NCBI RefSeq assembly: GCF_051014685.1
Contig: NC_135055.1
Span: 1,488,001 to 1,552,000 of the forward strand
DNA: 64,000 nucleotides
From: Ptiloglossa arizonensis
Taxonomy: Eukaryota > Arthropoda > Insecta > Hymenoptera > Colletidae
Direction of reading: 5' to 3'
Shown: in pieces, positions 1 to 12,923 of the stretch
How positions within the stretch are numbered: the first letter of the stretch is position 1
Layout: the number at the start of each line of letters is the position of its first letter
Program-made: the position numbers and the translations under genes
Notes under the pieces: model-generated
Seen by the model: only the letters and a program-made list of their open reading frames with translations
Told to the model about the DNA's origin: nothing
The model's database searches: none

Positions 1-3000
1 TACTTTCAGATGCAACAGAAATTTTTCGGATTCGTCAATCCGTTCGCCACATATGGGACTTTGGATTTAAGAAATGTTTGAGAAACTATCAAAATTTTCG
101 CAGTCCTCATGCTCGAAACGAATAACTAGAATGGCCTAGGGGAAAAGTACACATACCGTTGTAATCGGGCGAGTTTCTGCTTTCAGATGCAACACAAATT
201 TTGCGGATTCGTCAAACCGTTCGTGAGATATGGCAGTTTGGAGCTAAGAAACGGTTGAGGAACTAGCAAAATTTTCGCAGTGCTCATGCTCGAAACGAAT
301 AACTAGAATGGCCTAGGGGAAAAGTAAACATACCGATGTAATCGGGCGAGTTTCTACTTTCAGATGCAACAGAAATTTTTCGGATTCGTTAATCCGTTCG
401 CCAGATATGGGAGTTTGGAGTTAAGAAATGGTTAAGAAACCATCAAGTTTTTCGCAGTCCTCATGCTCGAAACGAGTAACTACATTGACCTAGGGGAAAT
501 GTACACATACCGTTGTAATCGGGCGAGTCTCTACTTTCAGATGCAACAGAAACATTTCGGATTCGTAAATCCGGTCGCGAGATATGGGAGTTTGGCGTTA
601 AGAAATGGTTGAGAAACTAACAAATTTTTCGCAGTTCTGATGCTCGAAACGAATAACTAGAATGAGCTAGGGGAAAAGTACACATACCGTTGTAATCGTG
701 CGAGTTTCTACTTTCAGATGCAAATAAAACCTTCAGGATTCGTCAATCCGTTCGCGAAATATGGCAGTTTGGAGCTAAGAAACGGTTGAGAAAGTATCAA
801 AATTTTCGCAGTTCTGATGCTCGAAACGAATAACTAGAATGGCCTAGGGGAAAAGTAAACATACCGATGTAATCGGGCGAGTTTCTACTTTCAGATGCAA
901 CAGAAATTTTCCGGATTCGTCAATCCGTTCGCCAGAAATGGGAGTTTGGATTTAAGAATTGTTTGAGAAACTATCAAAATTTTCGCAGTTCTGATGCTCG
1001 AAACGAATAACTAGAATGGCCTAGGGGAAAAGTACAGATACCGTTGTAATCGTGCGAGTTTCTACTTTCAGATGCAAATAAAACCTTCAGGATTCGTCAA
1101 TCCGTTCGCGAAATATGGCAGTTTGGAGCTAAGAAACGGTTGAGAAAGTATCAAAATTTTCGCTGTTCTGATGCTCGAAACGAATAACTAGAATGGCCTA
1201 GGGGAAAAGTAAACATACCGATGTAATCGGGCGAGTTTCTACTTTCAGATGCAACAGAAATTTTCCGGATTCGTCAATTCGTTCGCGAGAAATGGGAGTT
1301 TGGATTTAAGAATTGTTTGAGAAACTATCAAAATTTTCGCAGTTCTGATGCTCGAAACGAATACCTAGAATGGCCTAGGGGAAAAGTACACATACCGTTG
1401 TAATCGTGCGAGTTTCTACTTGAAGGTGCAACAGAAAGTTTTCGGATTCGGCAATCCGTTCGCCAGATATGTGAGTTTGGAGTTAAGAAATGGTTGAGAA
1501 ACTATCAAAATGTTCACAGTTCTGATGCTCGAAACGGATAAGTAGAATGGCCTAGGGGAAAAGTACACATACCGTTGTAATCGGGCGAGTTTCTACTTTC
1601 AGATGCAACAGAAATTTTGCGGATTCGTCAATCCGTTCGCGAGATATGGCAGTTTGAAGATAAGAAACGGTTGAGAAACTATCAAAATTTTCGCAGTTCT
1701 GATGCTAGAAAGGAATAACAAGAATGGCCTAGGGGAAAAGTACACATACCGTTGTAAGCGGGCGAGATTCGACTTTCAGATGCAACGGAAATTTTTCGGA
1801 CTCGTCAATCCGTTCGCCAGATATGGGAGTTTGGATTTAAGAATTGTTTGAGAAACTATCAAAATTTTCGCAGTCCTCATGCTCGAAACGAATAACTAGA
1901 ATGGCCTAGGGGAAAAGTACACATACCGATGTAATCGGGCGAGTTTCTATTTTCAGATGCAACAGAAATTTTTCCGATTCGTCAATCCGTTCGCCAGATA
2001 TGGGAGTTTGGATTTAAGAATTGTTTGAGAAACTATCAAAATTTTCGCAGTTCTGATGCTCGAAACGAATAACTAGAATGGCCTAGGGGAAAAGTACACA
2101 TACCTTTGTAATCGGGCGAGTTTCTACTTTCAGATGCAAATAAAACCTTGAGGATTCGTCAATCCGTTCGCGAGATATGGGAGTTTGGACTTAAGAAGTG
2201 GTTGAGAAACCATCAAAATTTTGGCAATTCTGATGCTAGAAACTAATAACTAAAATGGCCTAGGGGAAAAGTACACATACCGTTGTAAGCGGGCGAGTTT
2301 CGACTTTCAGATGCAACAGAAATTTTTCGGACTCGTCAATCCGTTCGCCAGATATGGGAGTTTGGATTTAAGAATTGTTTGAGAAACTATCAAAATTTTC
2401 GCAGTCCTCATGCTCGAAACGAGTAACTAGAATGGCCTAGGGGAAAAGTAAACATACCGATGTAATCGGGCGAGTTCCTACTTTCAGATGCAACAGAAAT
2501 TTTCCGGATTCGTCAATCCGTTCGCCACATATGGGACTTTGGATTTAAGAAATGTTTGAGAAACTATCAAAATTTTCGCAGTCCTCATGCTCGAAACGAA
2601 TAACTAGAATGGCCTAGGGGAAAAGTACACATACCGTTGTAATCGGGCGAGTTTCTGCTTTCAGATGCAACACAAATTTTGCGGATTCGTCAAACCGTTC
2701 GTGAGATATGGCAGTTTGGAGCTAAGAAACGGTTGAGGAACTAGCAAAATTTTCGCAGTGCTCATGCTCGAAACGAATAACTAGAATGGCCTAGGGGAAA
2801 AGTAAACATACCGATGTAATCGGGCGAGTTTCTACTTTCAGATGCAACAGAAATTTTTCGGATTCGTTAATCCGTTCGCCAGATATGGGAGTTTGGAGTT
2901 AAGAAATGGTTAAGAAACCATCAAGTTTTTCGCAGTCCTCATGCTCGAAACGAGTACCTACATTGACCTAGGGGAAATGTACACATACCGTTGTAATCGG

Positions 3001-6000
3001 GCGAGTCTCTACTTTCAGATGCAACAGAAACATTTCGGATTCGTAAATCCGGTCGCGAGATATGGGAGTTTGGCGTTAAGAAATGGTTGAGAAACTAACA
3101 AATTTTTCGCAGTTCTGATGCTCGAAACGAATAACTAGAATGAGCTAGGGGAAAAGTACACATACCGTTGTAATCGTGCGAGTTTCTACTTTCAGATGCA
3201 AATAAAACCTTCAGAATTCGTCAATCCGTTCGCGAAATATGGCAGTTTGGAGCTAAGAAACGGTTGAGAAAGTATCAAAATTTTCGCAGTTCTGATGCTC
3301 GAAACGAATAACTAGAATGGCCTAGGGGAAAAGTAAACATACCGATGTAATCGGGCGAGTTTCTACTTTCAGATGCAAAAGAAATTTTCCGGATTCGTCA
3401 ATCCGTTCGCCAGAAATGGGAGTTTGGATTTAAGAATTGTTTGAGAAACTATCAAAATTTTCGCAGTTCTGATGCTCGAAACGAATAACTAGAATGGCCT
3501 AGGGGAAAAGTACACATACCGTTGTAATCGGGCGGGTTTCTACTTTCAGATGCAACAGAAATTTTTCGGATTCGTTAATCCGTTCGCCAGATATGGGAGT
3601 TTGGAGTTAAGAAATGGTTGAGAAGCTATCAAAATTTTCGCAGTTCTGATGCTCGAAACGAATAACTAGAATGGCCTAGGGGAAAAGTACAGATACCGTT
3701 GTAATCGTGCGAGTTTCTACTTTCAGATGCAAATAAAACCTTCAGGATTCGTCAATCCGTTCGGGAAATATGGCAGTTTGGAGCTAAGAAACGGTTGAGA
3801 AAGTATCAAAATTTTCGCAGTTCTGATGCTCGAAACGAATAACTAGAATGGCCTAGGGGAAAAGTAAACATACCGATGTAATCGGGCGAGTTTCTACTTT
3901 CAGATGCAACAGAAATTTTCCGGATTCGTCAATTCGTTCGCCAGAAATGGGAGTTTGGATTTAAGAATTGTTTGAGAAACTATCAAAATTTTCGCAGTTC
4001 TGATGCTCGAAACGAATAACTAGAATGGCCTAGGGGAAAAGTACACATACCGTTGTAATCGTGCGAGTTTCTACTTGAAGGTGCAACAGAAAGTTTTCGG
4101 ATTCGGCAATCCGTTCGCCAGATATGTGAGTTTGGAGTTAAGAAATGGTTGAGAAACTATCAAAATGTTCACAGTTCTGATGCTCGAAACGGATAAGTAG
4201 AATGGCCTAGGGGAAAAGTACAGATACCGTTGTAATCGGGCGAGTTTCTACTTTCAGATGCAATAGAAATTTTGCGGATTCGTCAATCCGTTCGCGAGAT
4301 ATGGCAGTTTGAAGATAAGAAACGGTTGAGAAACTATCAAAATTTTCGCAGTTCTGATGCTAGAAAGGAATAACAAGAATGGCCTAGGGGAAAAGTACAC
4401 ATACCGTTGTAAGCGGGCGAGTTTCGACTTTCAGATGCAACGGAAATTTTTCGGACTCGTCAATCCGTTCGCCAGATATGGGAGTTTGGATTTAAGAATT
4501 GTTTGAGAAACTATCAAAATTTTCGCAGTCCTCATGCTCGAAACGAATAACTAGAATGGCCTAGGGGAAAAGTACACACACCGATGTAATCGGGCGAGTT
4601 TCTATTTTCAGATGCAACAGAAATTTTTCCGATTCGTCAATCCGTTCGCCAGATATGGGAGTTTGGATTTAAGAATTGTTTGAGAAAGTATCAAAATTTT
4701 CGCAGTTCTGATGCTCGAAACGAATAACTAGAATGAGCTAGGGGAAAAGTACACATACCGATGTAATCGGGCGAGTTTCTACTTTCAGATGCAAATAAAA
4801 CCTTGAGGATTCGTCAATCCGTTCGCGAGATATGGGAGTTTGGACTTAAGAAGTGGTTGAGAAACCATCAAAATTTTGGCAATTCTGATGCTAGAAACTA
4901 ATAACTAAAATGGCCTAGGGGAAAAGTACACATACCGTTGTAAGCGGGCGAGTTTCGACTTTCAGATGCAACAGAAATTTTTCGGACTCGTCAATCCGTT
5001 CGCCAGATATGGGAGTTTGGATTTAAGAATTGTTTGAGAAACTATCAAAATTTTCGCAGTCCTCATGCTCGAAACGAGTAACTAGAATGGCCTAGGGGAA
5101 AAGTACACATACCGATGTAATCGGGCGAGTTTCTATTTTCAGATGCAACAGAAATTTTTCCGATTCGTCAATCCGTTCGCCAGATATGGGAGTTTGGATT
5201 TAAGAATTGTTTGAGAAAGTATCAAAATTTTCGCAGTTCTGATGCTCGAAACGAATAACTAGAATGAGCTAGGGGAAAAGTACACATACCGTTGTAATCG
5301 AGCGTGTTTCTACTTTCAGATGCAACAGAAATTTTGCGGATTCGTCAATCCGTTCGCCAGATATGTGAGTTTGGAGTTAAGAAATGGTTGCGAAACGATC
5401 AAAATTTTTGCAGTTCTGATGCTCGAAACGAATATCTAGAATGGCCTAGGGGAAAAGTACACATACCGATGTAATCGGGCGAGTTTCTACTTTCAGATGC
5501 AAATAAAACCTTGAGGATTCGTCAATCCGTTCGCGAAATATGGCAGTTTGGAGCTAAGAAACGGTTGAGAAAGTATCAAAATTTTCGCAGTTCTGATGCT
5601 CGAAACGAATAACTAGAATGGCCTAGGGGAAAAGTAAACATACCGATGTAATCGGGCGAGTTTCTACTTTCAGATGCAACAGAAATTTTCCGGATTCGTC
5701 AATCCGTTCGCCAGAAATGGGAGTTTGGATTTAAGAATTGTTTGAGAAACTATCAAAATTTTCGCAGTTCTGATGCTCGAAACGAATAACTAGAATGGCC
5801 TAGGGGAAAAGTACATATACCGTTGCAATCGGGCGAGTTTCTACTTTCAGATGCAACAGAAATTTTTCGGATTCGTTAATCCGTTCGCCAGATATGGGAG
5901 TTTGGAGTTAAGAAATGGTTGAGAAGCTATCAAAATTTTCGCAGTTCTGATGCTCGAAACGAATAACTAGAATGGCCTAGGGGAAAAGTACAGATACCGT

Positions 6001-9000
6001 TGTAATCGTGCGAGTTTCTACTTTCAGATGCAAATAAAACCTTCAGGATTCGTCAATCCGTTCGCGAAATATGGCAGTTTGGAGCTAAGAAACGGTTGAG
6101 AAAGTATCAAAATTTTCGCAGTTCTAATGCTCGAAACGAATAACTAGAATGGCCTAGGGGAAAAGTAAACATACCGATGTAATCGGGCGAGTTCCTACTT
6201 TCAGATGCAACAGAAATTTTCCGGATTCGTCAATTCGTTCGCCAGAAATGGGAGTTTGGATTTAAGAATTGTTTGAGAAACTATCAAAATTTTCGCAGTT
6301 CTGATGCTCGAAACGAATAACTAGAATGGCCTAGGGGAAAAGTACACATACCGTTGTAATCGGGCGAGTTTCTACTTTCAGATGCAACAGAAATTTTTCG
6401 GATTCGTCAATCCGTTCGCCACATATGGGACTTTGGATTTAAGAAATGTTTGAGAAACTATCAAAATTTTCGCAGTCCTCATGCTCGAAACGAATAACTA
6501 GAATGGCCTAGGGGAAAAGTACACATACCGTTGTAATCGGGCGAGTTTCTGCTTTCAGATGCAACACAAATTTTGCGGATTCGTCAAACCGTTCGTGAGA
6601 TATGGCAGTTTGGAGCTAAGAAACGGTTGAGGAACTAGCAAAATTTTCGCAGTGCTCATGCTCGAAACGAATAACTAGAATGGCCTAGGGGAAAAGTAAA
6701 CATACCGATGTAATCGGGCGAGTTTCTACTTTCAGATGCAACAGAAATTTTTCGGATTCGTTAATCCGTTCGCCAGATATGGGAGTTTGGAGTTAAGAAA
6801 TGGTTAAGAAACCATCAAGTTTTTCGCAGTCCTCATGCTCGAAACGAGTAACTACATTGACCTAGGGGAAATGTACACATACCGTTGTAATCGGGCGAGT
6901 CTCTACTTTCAGATGCAACAGAAACATTTCGGATTCGTAAATCCGGTCGCGAGATATGGGAGTTTGGCGTTAAGAAATGGTTGAGAAACTAACAAATTTT
7001 TCGCAGTTCTGATGCTCGAAACGAATAACTAGAATGAGCTAGGGGAAAAGTACACATACCGTTGTAATCGTGCGAGTTTCTACTTTCAGATGCAAATAAA
7101 ACCTTCAGGATTCGTCAATCCGTTCGCGAAATATGGCAGTTTGGAGCTAAGAAACGGTTGAGAAAGTATCAAAATTTTCGCAGTTCTGATGCTCGAAACG
7201 AATAACTAGAATGGCCTAGGGGAAAAGTAAACATACCGATGTAATCGGGCGAGTTTCTACTTTCAGATGCAACAGAAATTTTCCGGATTCGTCAATCCGT
7301 TCGCCAGAAATGGGAGTTTGGATTTAAGAATTGTTTGAGAAACTATCAAAATTTTCGCAGTTGTGATGCTCGAAACGAATAACTAGAATGGCCTAGGGGA
7401 AAAGTACACATACCGTTGTAATCGGGCGAGTTTCTACTTTCAGATGCAACAGAAATTTTTCGGATTCGTTAATCCGTTCGCCAGATATGGGAGTTTGGAG
7501 TTAAGAAATGGTTGAGAAGCTATCAAAATTTTCGCAGTTCTGATGCTCGAAACGAATAACTAGAATGGCCTAGGGGAAAAGTACAGATACCGTTGTAATC
7601 GTGCGAGTTTCTACTTTCAGATGCAAATAAAACCTTCAGGATTCGTCAATCCGTTCGCGAAATATGGCAGTTTGGAGCTAAGAAACGGTTGAGAAAGTAT
7701 CAAAATTTTCGCTGTTCTGATGCTCGAAACGAATAACTAGAATGGCCTAGGGGAAAAGTACACATACCGTTGTAATCGTGCGAGTTTCTACTTGAAGGTG
7801 CAACAGAAAGTTTTCGGATTCGGCAATCCGTTCGCCAGATATGGGAGTTTGGATTTAAGAATTGTTTGAGAAACTATCAAAATTTTCGCAGTCCTCATGC
7901 TCGAAACGAGTAACTAGAATGGCCTAGGGGAAAAGTAAACATACCGATGTAATCGGGCGAGTTCCTACTTTCAGATGCAACAGAAATTTTCCGGATTCGT
8001 CAATCCGTTCGCCACATATGGGACTTTGGATTTAAGAAATGTTTGAGAAACTATCAAAATTTTCGCAGTCCTCATGCTCGAAACGAATAACTAGAATGGC
8101 CTAGGGGAAAAGTACACATACCGTTGTAATCGGGCGTGTTTCTACTTTCAGATGCAACAGAAATTTTGCGGATTCGTCAATCCGTTCGCCAGATATGTGA
8201 GTTTGGAGTTAAGAAATGGTTGCGAAACGATCAAAATTTTTGCAGTTCTGATGCTCGAAACGAATATCTAGAATGGCCTAGGGGAAAAGTACACATACCG
8301 TTGTAATCGGGCGAGTTTCTGCTTTCAGATGCAACAGAAATTTTGCGGATTCGCAATCCGTTCGCCAGATATGGGAGTTTGCAGTTAAGAAATGGTTGAG
8401 AAGCTATCAAAATTTTCGCAGTTCTGATGCTAGAAACGAATAACAAGAATGGCCTAGGGGAAAAGTACACATACCGTTGTAATCGGGCGAGTTTCTACTT
8501 TCAGATGCAACAGAAATTTTTCGGATTCGTCAATCCGTTCGCCACATATGGGACTTTGGATTTAAGAAATGTTTGAGAAACTATCAAAATTTTCGCAGTC
8601 CTCATGCTCGAAACGAATAACTAGAATGGCCTAGGGGAAAAGTACACATACCGTTGTAATCGGGCGAGTTTCTGCTTTCAGATGCAACACAAATTTTGCG
8701 GATTCGTCAAACCGTTCGTGAGATATGGCAGTTTGGAGCTAAGAAACGGTTGAGGAACTAGCAAAATTTTCGCAGTGCTCATGCTCGAAACGAATAACTA
8801 GAATGGCCTAGGGGAAAAGTAAACATACCGATGTAATCGGGCGAGTTTCTACTTTCAGATGCAACAGAAATTTTTCGGATTCGTTAATCCGTTCGCCAGA
8901 TATGGGAGTTTGGAGTTAAGAAATGGTTAAGAAACCATCAAGTTTTTCGCAGTTCTGATGCTCGAAACGAGTAACTACATTGACCTAGGGGAAATGTACA

Positions 9001-12000
9001 CATACCCTTGTAATCGGGCGAGTTTCTACTTTCAGATGCAACAGAAATTTCTGCGGATTCGTCAATCCGTTCGCCAGATATGGGAGTTTGGAGTTAAGAA
9101 ATGGTTGAGAAACTATCAAAATGTTCACAGTTCTGATGCTCGAAGCGAATAACTACAATGGCCTAGAGGAAAAGTACACATACGGTTGTAATCGGGCGAG
9201 TTTCTACTTTCAGATGCAACAGAAATTTTTCGGATTCGTCATTCCGTTCGCCAGATATGGGAGTTTGGATTTAAGAATGGTTGAGAAACTAGCACAATTT
9301 TCGCAGTGCTCATGCTCGAAACGAATAACTAGAATGGCCTAGGGGAAAAGTAAACATACCGATGTAATCGGGCGTGTTTCTACTTTCAGATGCAACAGAA
9401 ATTTTGCGGATTCGTCAATCCGTTCGCCAGATATGTGAGTTTGGAGTTAAGAAATGGTTGCGAAACCATCAAAATTTTTGCAGTTCTGATGCTCGAAACG
9501 AATAACTAGAATGGCCTACGGGAAAAGTACACATACCGTTGTAATCGGGCGAGTTTCTACTTTCAGATGCAACAGAAATTTTGCGGATTCGCAATCCGTT
9601 CGCCAGATATGGGAGTTTGCAGTTGAGAAATGGTTGAGAAACTATCAAAATTTTCGCAGTTCTGATGCTCGAAACGAATAACTAGAATGGCCTAGGGGAA
9701 AAGTACACATACCTTTGTAATCGGGCGAGTTTCTACTTTCAGATGCAAATAAAACCTTGAGGATTCGTCAATCCGTTCGCGAGATATGGGAGTTTGGACT
9801 TAAGAAGTGGTTGAGAAGCCATCAAAATTTTGGCAATTCTGATTCTAGAAACTAATAACTAAAATGGCCTAGGGGAAAAGTACACATACCGTTGTAAGCG
9901 GGCGAGTTTCGACTTTCAGATGCAACAGAAATTTTTCGGACTCGTCAATCCGTTCGCCAGATATGGGAGTTTGGATTTAAGAATTGTTTGAGAAACTATC
10001 AAAATTTTCGCAGTCCTCATGCTCGAAACGAGTAACTAGAATGGCCTAGGGGAAAAGTACACATACCGATGTAATCGGGCGAGTTTCTATTTTCAGATGC
10101 AACAGAAATTTTTCCGATTCGTCAATCCGTTCGCCAGATATGGGAGTTTGGATTTAAGAATTGTTTGAGAAAGTATCAAAATTTTCGCAGTTCTGATGCT
10201 CGAAACGAATAACTAGAATGAGCTAGGGGAAAAGTACACATACCGTTGTAATCGGGCGTGTTTCTACTTTCAGATGCAACAGAAATTTTGCGGATTCGTC
10301 AATCCGTTCGCCAGATATGTGAGTTTGGAGTTAAGAAATGGTTGCGAAACGATCAAAATTTTTGCAGTTCTGATGCTCGAAACGAATATCTAGAATGGCC
10401 TAGGGGAAAAGTACACATACCGTTGTAATCGGGCGAGTTTCTGCTTTCAGATGCAACAGAAATTTTGCGGATTCGCAATCCGTTCGCCAGATATGGGAGT
10501 TTGCAGTTAAGAAATGGTTGAGAAACTATCAAAATTTTCGCAGTCCTCATGCTCGAAACGAATAACTAGAATGGCCTAGGGGAAAAGTACACATACCGTT
10601 GTAATCGGGCGAGTTTCTGCTTTCAGATGCAACACAAATTTTGCGGATTCGTCAAACCGTTCGTGAGATATGGCAGTTTGGAGCTAAGAAACGGTTGAGG
10701 AACTAGCAAAATTTTCGCAGTGCTCATGCTCGAAACGAATAACTAGAATGGCCTAGGGGAAAAGTAAACATACCGATGTAATCGGGCGAGTTTCTACTTT
10801 CAGATGCAACAGAAATTTTTCGGATTCGTTAATCCGTTCGCCAGATATGGGAGTTTGGAGTTAAGAAATGGTTAAGAAACCATCAAGTTTTTCGCAGTCC
10901 TCATGCTCGAAACGAGTAACTACATTGACCTAGGGGAAATGTACACATACCGTTGTAATCGGGCGAGTCTCTACTTTCAGATGCAACAGAAACATTTCGG
11001 ATTCGTAAATCCGGTCGCGAGATATGGGAGTTTGGCGTTAAGAAATGGTTGAGAAACTAACAAATTTTTCGCAGTTCTGATGCTCGAAACGAATAACTAG
11101 AATTGCCTAAGGCAAAAGTACACATACCGTTATAATCGGGCAAGATTCTACTTGAAGGTGCAACAGAAAGTTTTCGGATTCGGCAATCAGTTCGCCAGAT
11201 ATGTGAGTTTGTAGTTAAGAATTGGAGGAGGAACTATCAAAATTTTGGCAATTCTGATGCTCGAAACGAATAACTACAATGGCCTAGGGGAAAAGTACAC
11301 ATACCGTTGTAGTCGGACGAATTTCTACTTTCAGATGTAATAGAAATTTTTCGGATTCGTCAATCCGTTCGCCAGATATGGGAGTTCGGAGTTAAGAAAA
11401 GGTTGAGAAGCTATCAAAATTTTCGCAGTTCTGATGCTGAAAACGAATAACTAGAATGGCCTATGGCAAAAGTACACATACCCTTGTAATCGGGCGAGTT
11501 TCTGCTTTCAGATGCAACAGAAATTTTTCGGATTCGTCAATCCGTTCGCCAGATATGGGAGTTTGGAGTTAAGAAACGGTTGAGAAACTATCAAAATTTT
11601 CGCAGTTCTGATGCTCAAAACGAATAACTAGAATGGCCTAGGGGAAAAGTACACATACCTTTGTAATCGGGTGAGTCTCTACTTTCAGATGCAACCAAAA
11701 CTTTTCGGATTCGTCAATCCGTTCGCGAGATATGGCAGTTTGGAGTTAAGAAATGGTTGAGAAACCATCAAAATTTTTGCAGTTCTGATGCTCGAAACGA
11801 ATAACTAGAATGAGCTAGGGGAAAAGTACACATACCGTTGTAATCGTGCGAGTTTCTACTTTCAGATGCAAATAAAACCTTCAGGATTCGTCAATCCGTT
11901 CGCGAAATATGGCAGTTTGGAGCTAAGAAACGGTTGAGAAAGTATCAAAATTTTCGCAGTTCTGATGCTCGAAACGAATAACTAGAATGGCCTAGGGGAA

Positions 12001-12923
12001 AAGTAAACATACCGATGTAATCGGGCGAGTTTCTACTTTCAGATGCAACAGAAATTTTCCGGATTCGTCAATCCGTTCGCCAGAAATGGGAGTTTGGATT
12101 TAAGAATTGTTTGAGAAACTATCAAAATTTTCGCAGTTCTGATGCTCGAAACGAATAACTAGAATGGCCTAGGGGAAAAGTACATATACCGTTGCAATCG
12201 GGCGAGTTTCTACTTTCAGATGCAACAGAAATTTTTCGGATTCGTTAATCCGTTCGCCAGATATGGGAGTTTGGAGTTAAGAAATGGTTGAGAAGCTATC
12301 AAAATTTTCGCAGTTCTGATGCTCGAAACGAATAACTAGAATGGCCTAGGGGAAAAGTACAGATACCGTTGTAATCGTGCGAGTTTCTACTTTCAGATGC
12401 AAATAAAACCTTCAGGATTCGTCAATCCGTTCGCGAAATATGGCAGTTTGGAGCTAAGAAACGGTTGAGAAAGTATCAAAATTTTCGCAGTTCTGATGCT
12501 CGAAACGAATAACTAGAATGGCCTAGGGGAAAAGTAAACATACCGATGTAATCGGGCGAGTTCCTACTTTCAGATGCAACAGAAATTTTCCGGATTCGTC
12601 AATTCGTTCGCCAGAAATGGGAGTTTGGATTTAAGAATTGTTTGAGAAACTATCAAAATTTTCGCAGTTCTGATGCTCGAAACGAATAACTAGAATGGCC
12701 TAGGGGAAAAGTACACATACCGTTATAATCGTGCGAGTTTCTACTTTCAGATGCAACCAAAACTTTTCGGATTCGTCAATCCGTTCGCGAGATACTATAT
12801 GGGGGTTTGGAGTTAAGAAATGGTTAAGAAACCACCAAGTTTTTCGCAGTTCTGATGCTCGAAACGAGTAACTACAATGACCTACGGGAAATGTACACAT
12901 ACCGTTGTAAGCGGGCGAGTTTC
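1..12923. repeat. Higher-order repeat block 1 (12,923 bp, short form)
   Basis: This block aligns to 12,924-27,439. Bases 1-4,744 match at an offset of 12,923, and bases from 4,745 match at an offset of 14,516. The change of offset is 1,593 bp, exactly nine monomers, so this block has one copy of a nine-monomer segment (about 3,158-4,750) that is doubled in the next block. Identity by eye is very high. One visible difference is T at 4,264 against C at 17,187. The landmark TTCGCCAC that marks one monomer type occurs at 43, 2,521, 6,415 and 8,538. Confidence 0.93.
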
